A stretch of 64,000 nt of DNA from Chimaeribacter californicus (GTDB lineage Bacteria > Pseudomonadota > Gammaproteobacteria > Enterobacterales > Enterobacteriaceae), in the NCBI RefSeq assembly GCF_002858675.1, contig NZ_PJZF01000003.1, forward strand, positions 124,001 to 188,000. Reading direction: 5' to 3'. Shown here in pieces: positions 29,188 to 37,473 of the stretch; positions within the stretch are counted from its first letter, which is position 1, and every line of letters begins with the position of its first letter. The translations under genes and the position numbers were made by a program. The notes beneath the pieces are model-generated. The model saw only the letters and a list, made by a program, of their open reading frames with translations. It did no database searches and was not told the origin of the DNA.

Positions 29188-30171
29188 ATGGAAAACCAGT
29201 ATGTCATTTCCGGCACCGTATCGCGGGAAGAAGAGAGTCACGGCCTGCTATTCCAACAGGGGAATGCGCTTTTTGAAATTGAGAATATCACCGGTGATAC
29301 AGCGCAATGGAATACGCTAATCAAAGCCTGTGATGGAAAAACCACACTCAGTGAGATTTTATCGCGCACGTCCTCCCTGGATAAAGAGGCAGCGTTGGCT
29401 TTTCTGGATGCGCTGATAGACAATAACCTCGGATATATCAACAACTCAGGTAACGCATACTTAAGTGGTGATGAGGCTATTCTTATCCTTGAGGATCTAC
29501 AGGCTAAATTACTTTACAGCACGCTATACAAAAATAAATTCTGGCAGGCAATGCAGACACCCAGCGACGTCCCTGAGAAAGTGTATTACGGCATGGCCAT
29601 TGAAAATTACCACTTTCTTTTCCGCGAAAGCTGGTTTGACTCTCCCGTACTCAGCTTCCAGATGTCGACCAAAGCCCGTCTGATCATGAATGAATTTTAT
29701 GGTGAAGAGTATGGTCATGATGAGCTGATACTGAAGGCACTGAATCACATTGATATTCAGCGCGCCGACATCAGCGAAACATTACCGCTGCCGGAGACGC
29801 TGGCCTTATGTAATGCACTGGCCTATTGGTCTGCTAATGAACCCTTATTTTTCTTCAGCACCATGGGCATTCTTGAGGGTAAGGATATTAAAGTCGACAG
29901 CTATATCCTCGCCATGGAGCAAAGCGGCAAAGTTTCCGAATCCTTTATCAAGCCGATTAAAGAACATGCCAACATTAACATCGACGCTGAGCACGGCATA
30001 TTAACCCGCGAGCTGTTCCATGAAATTCCGGTGGTTCGTCTTGATCAAATGAAGAGTATGATTGCCAATACCTACCTCTTTGTTGAACTTTACGATAATT
30101 TCCATAGCGCAGTGTGGAACCATTACGCTGATGATAAAAAACCGCTGTTGCGCAGACTGTCCAATATCTGA
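29188..30171 (+). CDS. RRE-HDO fusion protein A (heme-oxygenase-like diiron enzyme)
   Basis: A 327-residue protein with two parts. Residues 1-95 look like a PqqD/RRE winged helix: short strands (GLLFQQGNALFEIENI), then helices (TLIKACDGKTTLSEILS, KEAALAFLDALIDNNL). Residues 105-325 form a helical HDO/PqqC-like domain with candidate iron ligands in AIENYHFL (E-x-x-H), FYGEEYGHDEL, and HANINIDAEHG (H-x5-D-x2-H). HDO enzymes use two irons and oxygen for hydroxylation, N-oxidation or C-C cleavage. It is the first enzyme gene after the peptide. Codon use is richer in A+T than in neighbours. The exact reaction is unknown. Confidence 0.72.
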   Translation: MENQYVISGTVSREEESHGLLFQQGNALFEIENITGDTAQWNTLIKACDGKTTLSEILSRTSSLDKEAALAFLDALIDNNLGYINNSGNAYLSGDEAILILEDLQAKLLYSTLYKNKFWQAMQTPSDVPEKVYYGMAIENYHFLFRESWFDSPVLSFQMSTKARLIMNEFYGEEYGHDELILKALNHIDIQRADISETLPLPETLALCNALAYWSANEPLFFFSTMGILEGKDIKVDSYILAMEQSGKVSESFIKPIKEHANINIDAEHGILTRELFHEIPVVRLDQMKSMIANTYLFVELYDNFHSAVWNHYADDKKPLLRRLSNI

Positions 30172-30183
30172 GGAAACCCAGCC

Positions 30184-31170
30184 ATGCAGACTTCACCACA
30201 ACGTTTTTCTTACCCAAAGTTGCGTGACGGCATCCTTTATTCGCGCAACGGTGCAGAACATCATTTAGATTATCGCCAGCAGGGGGTGATTTTATTCTCT
30301 GACGCTGAAGACTCGTCGCTGGATGCGTTGATTACTGACCTGTCAGCGGGCGGCTATACGCCTTCTCAGTTAAAAACGAAGAACCCCCTGTTAGCCGACG
30401 AAATAGACGCGCTGATTGAACAGCTTGATAACCATTATCTGCTGACAGAAAGCCACTACGCCCCGGTTGCCGGTACCCTGTCAGGTGAACAGTTTGCCCG
30501 TAAGCTCAAGACCTATGCCAATGCATGGCATACGCAGCTCGGCACCTCGGCGCTGTACGCCGCCATGCAAAACGGCACCGCGACCACATCCCAGCTGATT
30601 GGCTTTGCCATTGAGTACTACCATATTGTTAAAGCGGCCCCCACGGTACTCGCCCCTGCGCTCTCTCAAAAATGCCCGCCTGCGGTATTCCAGGGCATTA
30701 AACATCTTTTCCTGGAAGAGCACGACCATGAGGGTTTGTTACTGAAAGCCCTGGGTGCCGCCGGGTTGTCTGAAGAGCAGGTCAGCCAGACCACACCCCT
30801 GCCGGCCACCTTTTCTGTTTACGCCACCCTGGGGACGTTCAGCCGCCAGCACCTGTTGAGCTTTATCTCCAGCCTGTTTCTGTTCGAAGAGCCCTACCCG
30901 GAGTTTAATACGGTGTTCGTTGAGAACTGCCGGCGCCTTGGGCTGCCGGACGCTTTCTGGAAACCGATCATCGGCCATTCAGAGGTGAATGAAGAGGGCG
31001 GGCACCATTTGATTACCGATGAGCTGTTAAGCCACATCTCCGCCATCTCTGCGGAAGAGGCCCAGGTGACGCTGATCCATGTCATGACGCTGCTGGAAAC
31101 CATGAAAATCTGGGACAGCCAGATTTGTGAGTATTATCAGTCTGCTACCACCCTACGCATCTATCAGTGA
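30184..31170 (+). CDS. RRE-HDO fusion protein B
   Basis: A 328-residue paralogue of protein A, 12 bases downstream with a GAGGAA ribosome site. Residues 5-90 are again PqqD/RRE-like (LRDGILYSRNGAEHHLDYRQQGVILF, then helices to DNHYLL). The HDO domain has IGFAIEYYHIV (E-x-x-H), FLEEHDHEGLLLKALG and HSEVNEEGGHHL (H-x5-E-x2-H), so its metal ligands look complete. Two intact and one degenerate HDO protein in a row suggest successive oxidations or a hetero-oligomer acting on the peptide. Confidence 0.72.
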   Translation: MQTSPQRFSYPKLRDGILYSRNGAEHHLDYRQQGVILFSDAEDSSLDALITDLSAGGYTPSQLKTKNPLLADEIDALIEQLDNHYLLTESHYAPVAGTLSGEQFARKLKTYANAWHTQLGTSALYAAMQNGTATTSQLIGFAIEYYHIVKAAPTVLAPALSQKCPPAVFQGIKHLFLEEHDHEGLLLKALGAAGLSEEQVSQTTPLPATFSVYATLGTFSRQHLLSFISSLFLFEEPYPEFNTVFVENCRRLGLPDAFWKPIIGHSEVNEEGGHHLITDELLSHISAISAEEAQVTLIHVMTLLETMKIWDSQICEYYQSATTLRIYQ

Positions 31171-31180
31171 GGAGAGTGTC

Positions 31181-32590
31181 ATGGAACAGTGGAGTCTTGG
31201 CCATTTTGTGAAACCGACGTTGAACACGGCTTTTCTGGCTAAAAACGAAAATGGCACGATTGAGATCGGTGAAGCAGAGGCAGAGCTGGAGATCAGTGCC
31301 ACTCAGCCTGATGCCATTTTCAGCCTGCTGGAGCGCCTGCGGCTGGGGGATCAACAGGCCTGGAAAAGCATACAGGGCACGCCACAGGACGAAGAACTCG
31401 CCCTGATTATCGGCTCGCTGAATGAGTATGGCTTTATCCGCGAAACCGCCCCTGAGCATACGCCCGCCAGGAAAGAGGCGATCCTGGCGACGGCGCTTGA
31501 TGAGGCAGAAGCGGCGTTGCGCCCTTACCAACCCGCGCTGACAGCCCCCCTGCGCACTCTGCTGGATCGCGCCCTGAACGCGGGTGAAGCCGATTTCATT
31601 GGCCTCATCCGGGAAGAAAAAAATGCCTTTCTTCTTTATGCGTCTCTGTCGCTCATCAGCTGGAAAACGCTTTGCCCGCCGGCTGTCCGCGCGACCGCCC
31701 TGCTGATGCAACGTATGCTGGGCGAAGAGCCGGCACCCGGCACGATTGATTTCACCGCTTTCTGGTCAGGCGAAGTGCGCCGCTGCCTCTCACTGATTGT
31801 CTGGGCGCTGGTACGCAGCCAGGCACCCGATGCCGCGCGTAAACCCCTTCCGCCTCTGCCGATCGACCAGCCGGACTCCGGCACCAATTTAGCCTTGCGC
31901 CTGGAGCGGTGGGCGTTACATTGCCTGGCCTCCTTTGGTGAGAGCCGTTTTGCCCCGGCCCTGCGCACCAATGCGCACGGCGCTCAAAAATCGCTGATTG
32001 AGGCGGTCTATGCGCAGGAGTATTACATCACGGAGCGCTTTATCGATCTGGTTTCCGCGGCCATTGCGCTGCGCCTGCCGCGCCCTCTGAAAAAGCTGCT
32101 GCGCCGCTACTATAGCGAGGAGATGGGCCATGAGTCTTACGAGCTCAGAACCTGCCTGGCGCTGGGCCTGTCGGAAGATGAACTGCACAGCGCGCTTCCT
32201 ACCCCCTTTGCACAACTGCTTTGCGACACCTACACCTGGCTGGCAGGTCACCATGTTGTCGCTTATGCGGCGGCGGCCACCATTACCGAAGGGTTACCGG
32301 GCCAACCCAATATCATCAATGAAGCGGTTGCCACCTCGGGTTTGTTAACCGCAGAGGTGAATGAAAGCTCGCGCAAACATGAAGCGCTTAACGAAAAGTT
32401 GTTCCACCCCTATATTTCCCGCCTTCTGCTGGCGGAATGCGGTGAGCAGAGTGTGGATACCCAGGAGATCGCGCGGGATTGCTATGGGCTATTGCTGGAA
32501 ATGACCTGGAGAACCTGGGAGGAGCTGGAAAAGTTACATGTCCGGCAAGGCCGCCCTTCTCTTAATTACCGTATGCAGGATTTCCTTTAA
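31181..32590 (+). CDS. RRE-HDO-like protein C, metal ligands apparently lost
   Basis: A 469-residue protein from the ATG at 31181 (MEQWSLGHFVKPTLN), which has a GGAGAG site; an in-frame ATG at 31127 lies inside gene B. Residues 1-90 resemble the RRE of A and B. Residues 95-265 are an extra helical segment, and residues 265-465 form an HDO-like domain. The first ligand motif is AQEYYITE, where A and B have E-x-x-H, and the third is TAEVNESSRKHE, where A and B start with His. EEMGHESYEL is kept. It may be a non-catalytic partner or use other ligands. Confidence 0.65.
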   Translation: MEQWSLGHFVKPTLNTAFLAKNENGTIEIGEAEAELEISATQPDAIFSLLERLRLGDQQAWKSIQGTPQDEELALIIGSLNEYGFIRETAPEHTPARKEAILATALDEAEAALRPYQPALTAPLRTLLDRALNAGEADFIGLIREEKNAFLLYASLSLISWKTLCPPAVRATALLMQRMLGEEPAPGTIDFTAFWSGEVRRCLSLIVWALVRSQAPDAARKPLPPLPIDQPDSGTNLALRLERWALHCLASFGESRFAPALRTNAHGAQKSLIEAVYAQEYYITERFIDLVSAAIALRLPRPLKKLLRRYYSEEMGHESYELRTCLALGLSEDELHSALPTPFAQLLCDTYTWLAGHHVVAYAAAATITEGLPGQPNIINEAVATSGLLTAEVNESSRKHEALNEKLFHPYISRLLLAECGEQSVDTQEIARDCYGLLLEMTWRTWEELEKLHVRQGRPSLNYRMQDFL

Positions 32591-32592
32591 CG

Positions 32593-33843
32593 ATGGGCGC
32601 GCTGGAGGCGTATAGCCGGTATGTCAATGATGACTGGCTTCAGACCCTGGCTCCGCTGGGAGACGTTCCCGTATTCATCCGGGCCGCCGGCGATCGTTTG
32701 CACGACAGCCAGGGGGACGAGTGGTTTGATTTTATCGGCCATTATGGTGCCATGCTGTTTGGTCATCATCACCCGGTTCTCCAGCAGGCGCTGATCGCCG
32801 CACTGGCGGACGATCTTCCCATCGGCGCGCCCATGGGGATCACTGCCCATGGCGCGGCACTGGCGCAACAGCTGATTGAAAAGCTGGCGCTGGGTGACGG
32901 CTGGAACAACTGGACACTGACCACCGGCGCGGAAGCGGTAGAAGGGGCGCTGAAAATCGCGATGACCGTCACCGGCCGCCAGAAAATCCTTGCCAGAGCA
33001 GGCGCCTTCCACGGCTTGAGCAGCCTGACGCTGGCCCTGAACAATATGCCTTTCTGGCGTCAGGGTTATGAAGCGCTGGTACCGGATGACGGCGTCACGT
33101 TCTTTGACGACCCGCAGGATGTCCCTGCGTTATTGGCGTCGGGTGAGTATGCCGCCGTCATTATTGAGCCTCTTCAGGCGATTGCCGGCGGCCGGCGGCT
33201 GGATGCGGCCCAGGCCGAGGCTTTCCGTATGGCCTGCACACGTACCGGCACCCTGTTTATTGTTGATGAAATTTTCACCGGGCTGGGCCGGTGCGGTGAC
33301 TACAGTGCCATGCAGGCGCTGGGGTGGGCCATACGGCCTGATATTATCCTGCTCGCCAAAACGCTGACGGGTGGCCTGATGCCCAGCGCGCAGTTGCTGG
33401 TAAAACAGCCCTTTTTCCACGCCTTTACCGGGCGACCCGGCTGCGCCAAGCTGATTGCCTCCACCTTTTCCGGCAATAATCTTGGCCACCGGGTGGCGCT
33501 GGCGGCTCTGCAATTACTGACTGATACCCTGGAAACCCCCGGGCTGATGGCCCGCCATGGCCACTTTTCCGACCGGCTTAAAACGCTGGCCGCACGCTAC
33601 CCGCGGCTGTTGCAGGGCGTTTCCTCGTTGGGCGCCCTGCATTTCCTGCATTTCACCACCCCTGAAGCGGCACAATTAAGCTGGCACTATCTCCATGCCA
33701 ATAAAATCCTGACCACGCTGTGTGCCCACCAACCCGCCACACTGAAGCTTATCCCCTCGCTGTGCCAAAGTGATGAGGCCAATGAGGCGCTGTACAACGT
33801 GATTGAATATGTCTGTGAAGAGGAAGGTGAGCATGTCAGATAA
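32593..33843 (+). CDS. Class III PLP-dependent aminotransferase
   Basis: A 416-residue fold-type I enzyme of the ornithine/acetylornithine aminotransferase class. It has GAEAVEGALKIA and GAFHGLSSLTLAL for phosphate and ring contacts, FIVDEIFTGLGRCG with the Asp contacting the PLP ring nitrogen, and ILLAKTLTGGLMP with the Schiff-base Lys (about residue 257). It starts two bases after gene C. Class III enzymes act on terminal amino or aldehyde/ketone groups, so it could install or remove an amine on an oxidised residue or small molecule. Substrate unknown. Confidence 0.9.
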   Translation: MGALEAYSRYVNDDWLQTLAPLGDVPVFIRAAGDRLHDSQGDEWFDFIGHYGAMLFGHHHPVLQQALIAALADDLPIGAPMGITAHGAALAQQLIEKLALGDGWNNWTLTTGAEAVEGALKIAMTVTGRQKILARAGAFHGLSSLTLALNNMPFWRQGYEALVPDDGVTFFDDPQDVPALLASGEYAAVIIEPLQAIAGGRRLDAAQAEAFRMACTRTGTLFIVDEIFTGLGRCGDYSAMQALGWAIRPDIILLAKTLTGGLMPSAQLLVKQPFFHAFTGRPGCAKLIASTFSGNNLGHRVALAALQLLTDTLETPGLMARHGHFSDRLKTLAARYPRLLQGVSSLGALHFLHFTTPEAAQLSWHYLHANKILTTLCAHQPATLKLIPSLCQSDEANEALYNVIEYVCEEEGEHVR

Positions 33844-34987
33844 AAGGCATATTCTGCTGTTGGGGCCGACCGATGATTACTTTGACAAAGTGGCGGCCTG
33901 TGGGCACCACGTCACGGTATTGACCGAACCCAGCCGCCTGACCGCACGCCAGAAAATACGCGGTGGCGTGACCCTTCTGGCAGACTTCCGGCATTTCCCT
34001 TCTCTGCTGTTAATCGCCAGTGATGCCCATCAACATACCCCCTTTGATGCGGTGATCTCTTTTACCGAATATGGGATGGAACCGGCGGCCATGATCGCCG
34101 CCGCGCTGAACCTGCCCGGCCCGGATCTTCGCAGCACTCTGATCTGCCGGGATAAAGTACGTACCCGGGAGGCCGTAGGCGCCCACGCCCTCTCTGCCTT
34201 GCCCTTCGCGGCGATAACGGATAACGCACAGCTCGCGCAGTTTATTGCCGGCCATGCACTGCCGGTGGTGGTGAAGCCCCGCTCGGCGACCGGCAGCCAG
34301 CAGGTGGCCATCCTGAATCATCCTGGGGATACGCTGCCCGCGATAGCCGGTGACTGGCTGGTTGAATGCTTTGCGCCTGGTAAAGAATACAGTTGCGAAA
34401 CCTTTTCGGTTAACGGGCGGCATACGCTGGTCGCGGTGACTGAAAAATTACTGGGCGGCACCAGCGGCCTGGTGGAGGTCGGGCATAAAATTCTGCCCCA
34501 GAAAATACTGACAGCGGAATTTGAACAGTGGTTATTCCAGGTATTGGAGGCCATCGAGCTGAAAAACGGCGTGGGCCATACTGAGATAAAAATTGAAGGT
34601 GACACCATAAACCTGATCGAATGCCACAACCGCCCCGGGGGCGATCGCATCTGGCAACTGGTTGAGCTGGCCATCGGCATCGATCTGATCACCCTCGCCA
34701 CCCGCCTGCTGTGTGGAGAGGCAGTGACCGTGCCGCCGCCCCAGTCACGCTGTGCCGCCATGACCTACTTCCAGTTCCAGCCCGGCCCCGTCACCTTGTC
34801 ATCTCATCCGTTTATCGCCCCACCCGCGTGGGTACGTTGGTATGAGTGGACGCTTAAACCCGGCGATGAGATACCGCCAATGACCGACTCCTTTCATCGC
34901 CATGGTGGGTTTATTGTCGATGCCGACGATCATGCCTCCCTTAATCAGCGCATTGCGCAGGTTTTACATGAGACGGTGGTACGCTGA
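33833..34987 (+). CDS. ATP-grasp carboxylate-amine ligase
   Basis: A 384-residue protein from the ATG at 33833 (MSDKRHILLLGPTDDYF) with an AGGAAGG site; it overlaps the aminotransferase by 11 bases. ATP-grasp features follow in order: Rossmann-like N-domain with FTEYGMEPAAMIAAALNLPG, the phosphate-binding segment VVKPRSATGSQQVAIL, WLVECFAPGKEYSCETF, and the magnesium site HTEIKIEGDTINLIECHNRPGGDRI. The layout fits L-amino-acid ligases and dipeptide-forming enzymes (BacD/carnosine synthase class). It could join an amino acid to the peptide or to a released product. Confidence 0.88.
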   Translation: MSDKRHILLLGPTDDYFDKVAACGHHVTVLTEPSRLTARQKIRGGVTLLADFRHFPSLLLIASDAHQHTPFDAVISFTEYGMEPAAMIAAALNLPGPDLRSTLICRDKVRTREAVGAHALSALPFAAITDNAQLAQFIAGHALPVVVKPRSATGSQQVAILNHPGDTLPAIAGDWLVECFAPGKEYSCETFSVNGRHTLVAVTEKLLGGTSGLVEVGHKILPQKILTAEFEQWLFQVLEAIELKNGVGHTEIKIEGDTINLIECHNRPGGDRIWQLVELAIGIDLITLATRLLCGEAVTVPPPQSRCAAMTYFQFQPGPVTLSSHPFIAPPAWVRWYEWTLKPGDEIPPMTDSFHRHGGFIVDADDHASLNQRIAQVLHETVVR

Positions 34988-36208
34988 ATGTCTATTCTTT
35001 CTGAGGTGCGGGGCTTCTCCGCCCCCACCCGCAAAACGCTGTTCGTCCAATGGCTGACCTCCATCGGCTATTTTTCAGTGATTCCGTTTCTGGTGGTTTA
35101 CCTGGTACGTTTCCAGCATTTCAGCGCGGAATTTGCCACACTCCAGCTCTCGCTGTTTTTAATTGGTCAATATGGTGCCACCTTTCTGGGCGGGCTGATG
35201 ACGGACAGGTTCAGCCCTAACCTCACCATGAAATATGGGCTGATTCTTCAGATAGCCTGCTATCTGGTCTTTTTTACCGGTATTTCCCAAAGCGGCATTA
35301 TCTGTGTGTTAAGTACCACTGTCGGCATCAGCAAAGGCTTATTTACACCGGCGGCCAAAACCCTGGTGGCGCGTGTTTCAGCAGGGAGCAATAAAATATT
35401 GCTCTTCTCATTCCGCAGCACCGTGAATAATGTCGGTGTCGCGCTCGGCAGCGCCATCGGCGGTCTGTTTATAACGGCCAACAGTGCCTCTTTCTTCGCC
35501 ATCGCCGCCGCCAGCCAGCTTATTGCCCTGGCGGTGCTGTTCACCTTGCCCGCGCCCGCTGCGATACCCGCCGGCCACAGCCACAGCGCCTCTCCGCCGG
35601 TCAATAAAGGCACGGTGCGGCAACTGGGCAGCAATCTCTCCTTTATCGCGGCCTGTCTGCTTTACTGCGCGTTTAATTTTATTTATATGCAACTTGAAAG
35701 CGCCTTTCCTCTTTTCTCTTCCCAGAAATGGGGGGCAATGGCGGTGTCGGCGATCTTTATGATGAATGCCGCCGTGGTTATTTTGCTGCAAGTTCTGGTG
35801 AATGTTTATTTGAATAAGTGGCTCTCGCCCTGGTTATCGATGTGCCTGGGGTTTATGGCGTTCTCTCTCACGTTTTCTCTGTTAGGCAGCGTGGAAAGCC
35901 TGGGCGCGTTTATTATCCTGATTGGGTTTTATACCCTGGGCGAAATTACCGTAGACCCGACGATTGATGCCGTCACCAGCGAGGCTATTCCTGCCCGGAT
36001 GCTGGGCACGGCGTTTGGGGTACTGGGCATTGCCGGGCTGATTGGCGGCGTCAGCGGCAACGCCTTTGCCGGGCGGTTCCTCAGCCTCGCGCTCAATCAG
36101 CCTGCGACCTTATGGCATAGCTGCCTGGCCGTCTCAGCACTGGGTGTTGGGTTAACCCTTTTGTTTTCTTTGAAGAAATTCTATATTAAACAGACACAGG
36201 TCGGCTAA
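34988..36208 (+). CDS. MFS exporter of the peptide operon
   Basis: A 406-residue, 12-segment major facilitator protein (signature GGLMTDRFSP after segment 2, DRFS-type loop) with a His/Ser-rich central cytoplasmic loop (PAGHSHSASPPVNKG). It starts directly after the ligase stop, so it is in the same operon. It resembles drug or small-product exporters such as MdtH. The likely role is export of, and resistance to, the product; no peptidase-type ABC exporter is present, which suggests a small final product. Confidence 0.82.
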   Translation: MSILSEVRGFSAPTRKTLFVQWLTSIGYFSVIPFLVVYLVRFQHFSAEFATLQLSLFLIGQYGATFLGGLMTDRFSPNLTMKYGLILQIACYLVFFTGISQSGIICVLSTTVGISKGLFTPAAKTLVARVSAGSNKILLFSFRSTVNNVGVALGSAIGGLFITANSASFFAIAAASQLIALAVLFTLPAPAAIPAGHSHSASPPVNKGTVRQLGSNLSFIAACLLYCAFNFIYMQLESAFPLFSSQKWGAMAVSAIFMMNAAVVILLQVLVNVYLNKWLSPWLSMCLGFMAFSLTFSLLGSVESLGAFIILIGFYTLGEITVDPTIDAVTSEAIPARMLGTAFGVLGIAGLIGGVSGNAFAGRFLSLALNQPATLWHSCLAVSALGVGLTLLFSLKKFYIKQTQVG

Positions 36209-36227
36209 CTACCCCATGGAGAAACCG

Positions 36228-36680
36228 ATGGACACGCCTATTGAATGGAAAAAAGATCGTTACCGCATCTCCACCGATCCGGCGCAGCTGGACATTGCGG
36301 CGATCCACGCCTTTCTGACCCGCTCGACCTGGGCGGCGGGGATTGATCGCGATACGGTGCAGCGGTCGGTGGCGCACAGCCTGAACTTTGGGCTGTATCA
36401 GGGGGAAACGCAGGTAGGCTTTGCCCGGCTGGTGACGGATTTCGCCACCTTCGGCTACCTGTGTGACGTCTATGTGCTGGAGGCGCACCAGCAGGCCGGG
36501 CTCGGCCGCTGGCTGATGGAGTGCTGCCAGGCACACCCGCTGTGGCAGCGGCTGCGGCGGGTGATGCTGGTCACCTCCACCGCGCCCTGGCTGTATGAAA
36601 AACTCGGCTACACGCCGGTTAACCGCGAGAATTTCGTCTGGCAGCAGGTGCAGCCAGATATTTATACCGCCACGCGCTGA
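36228..36680 (+). CDS. GNAT-family acetyltransferase
   Basis: A 150-residue acetyltransferase from the ATG at 36228 (MDTPIEWKKDRYRIS), preferred over 36216 because GGAGAAA then acts as the ribosome site. Acetyl-CoA motif: CDVYVLEAHQQAGLGRWLMECC (about residues 82-103), followed by MLVTSTAPWLYEKLGY. It begins 19 bases after the exporter gene and may be its last partner, acetylating the product for self-protection. Its composition is more like the core genome, and similar stand-alone enzymes are common, so membership is uncertain. Confidence 0.75.
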   Translation: MDTPIEWKKDRYRISTDPAQLDIAAIHAFLTRSTWAAGIDRDTVQRSVAHSLNFGLYQGETQVGFARLVTDFATFGYLCDVYVLEAHQQAGLGRWLMECCQAHPLWQRLRRVMLVTSTAPWLYEKLGYTPVNRENFVWQQVQPDIYTATR

Positions 36681-36681
36681 G

Positions 36682-37473
36682 TCACAGTGAGGGCTGGGCC
36701 ACCAGCCCGTCAATCATCACCTGCGGCATCCCTTGCGAGCAGCGTTCAATACGCCCGCGCACCCCATACACCTTCGCCAGGCTCGCCGGTGTGATCACCG
36801 TGTCCGGTGCGCCGTCGGCGATCAGGTTGCCGTTTTGCAGCATCAATACGTGGTCGCCATGGCGCAGCGCGATGTTGATGTCATGCACCACCACCACCGT
36901 CACCATATTGCGCCGCCGGGTTTCACGCCGCACTAAATCCATCACATGGAACTGGTAGTTAAGATCCAGCGCGCTGAGCGGTTCATCCAGCAACAGTAAC
37001 GACGGCTGGCGGATCAGCGACTGTGCCAGCCCCACCAGCTGTTTCTGGCCGCCGGAGAGCTGATCGAGGTAGCTGAGCGCCAGATGGGCGATGCCCAGTT
37101 GCTCCAGCAGCGCCATCACCTCGTGCTCACCGGCGGCGAGCTGCCCGCGCCCGCCCGCGGCGCGTTGCGCCACGATAATGGACTCCAGCACATGCAGGTG
37201 CACCCCGGCCGGCAGCGACTGCGGCAGGTACACCACCTGCTCCGCCCGCCGGGAAAACGGCATCTGCATCAGATCCTGCCCGTCCAGCCGCAGCGCGCCC
37301 TGTGCCGGGTTAAGCCCGGCCAGCGAACGCAGCAGCGTGGATTTGCCGCTGCCGTTCGGCCCCAGCAGCACGGTGATTTTCCCGCGCGGCAGCTGCGGCA
37401 CGTTAAGGTCACGGATCACCGGGCGTTTCGGGTAACCGGCGTGAAATGCCTGAATCTCTAGCCCTGCGGTCAT
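36682..37473 (-). CDS. Iron-siderophore ABC transporter ATPase (FecE type)
   Basis: A 263-residue ABC ATPase: Walker A LLGPNGSGKSTLL (about residues 36-48), signature YLDQLSGGQKQLVGLAQ, Walker B SLLLLDEPLSALDLN and H-loop VVVHDIN. Sequence is typical of FecE/FepC/BtuD-class importers. It overlaps the permease by four bases. It converges on the acetyltransferase gene with one base between stop codons. No periplasmic binding protein is adjacent. Confidence 0.9.
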   Translation of the reverse strand: MTAGLEIQAFHAGYPKRPVIRDLNVPQLPRGKITVLLGPNGSGKSTLLRSLAGLNPAQGALRLDGQDLMQMPFSRRAEQVVYLPQSLPAGVHLHVLESIIVAQRAAGGRGQLAAGEHEVMALLEQLGIAHLALSYLDQLSGGQKQLVGLAQSLIRQPSLLLLDEPLSALDLNYQFHVMDLVRRETRRRNMVTVVVVHDINIALRHGDHVLMLQNGNLIADGAPDTVITPASLAKVYGVRGRIERCSQGMPQVMIDGLVAQPSL

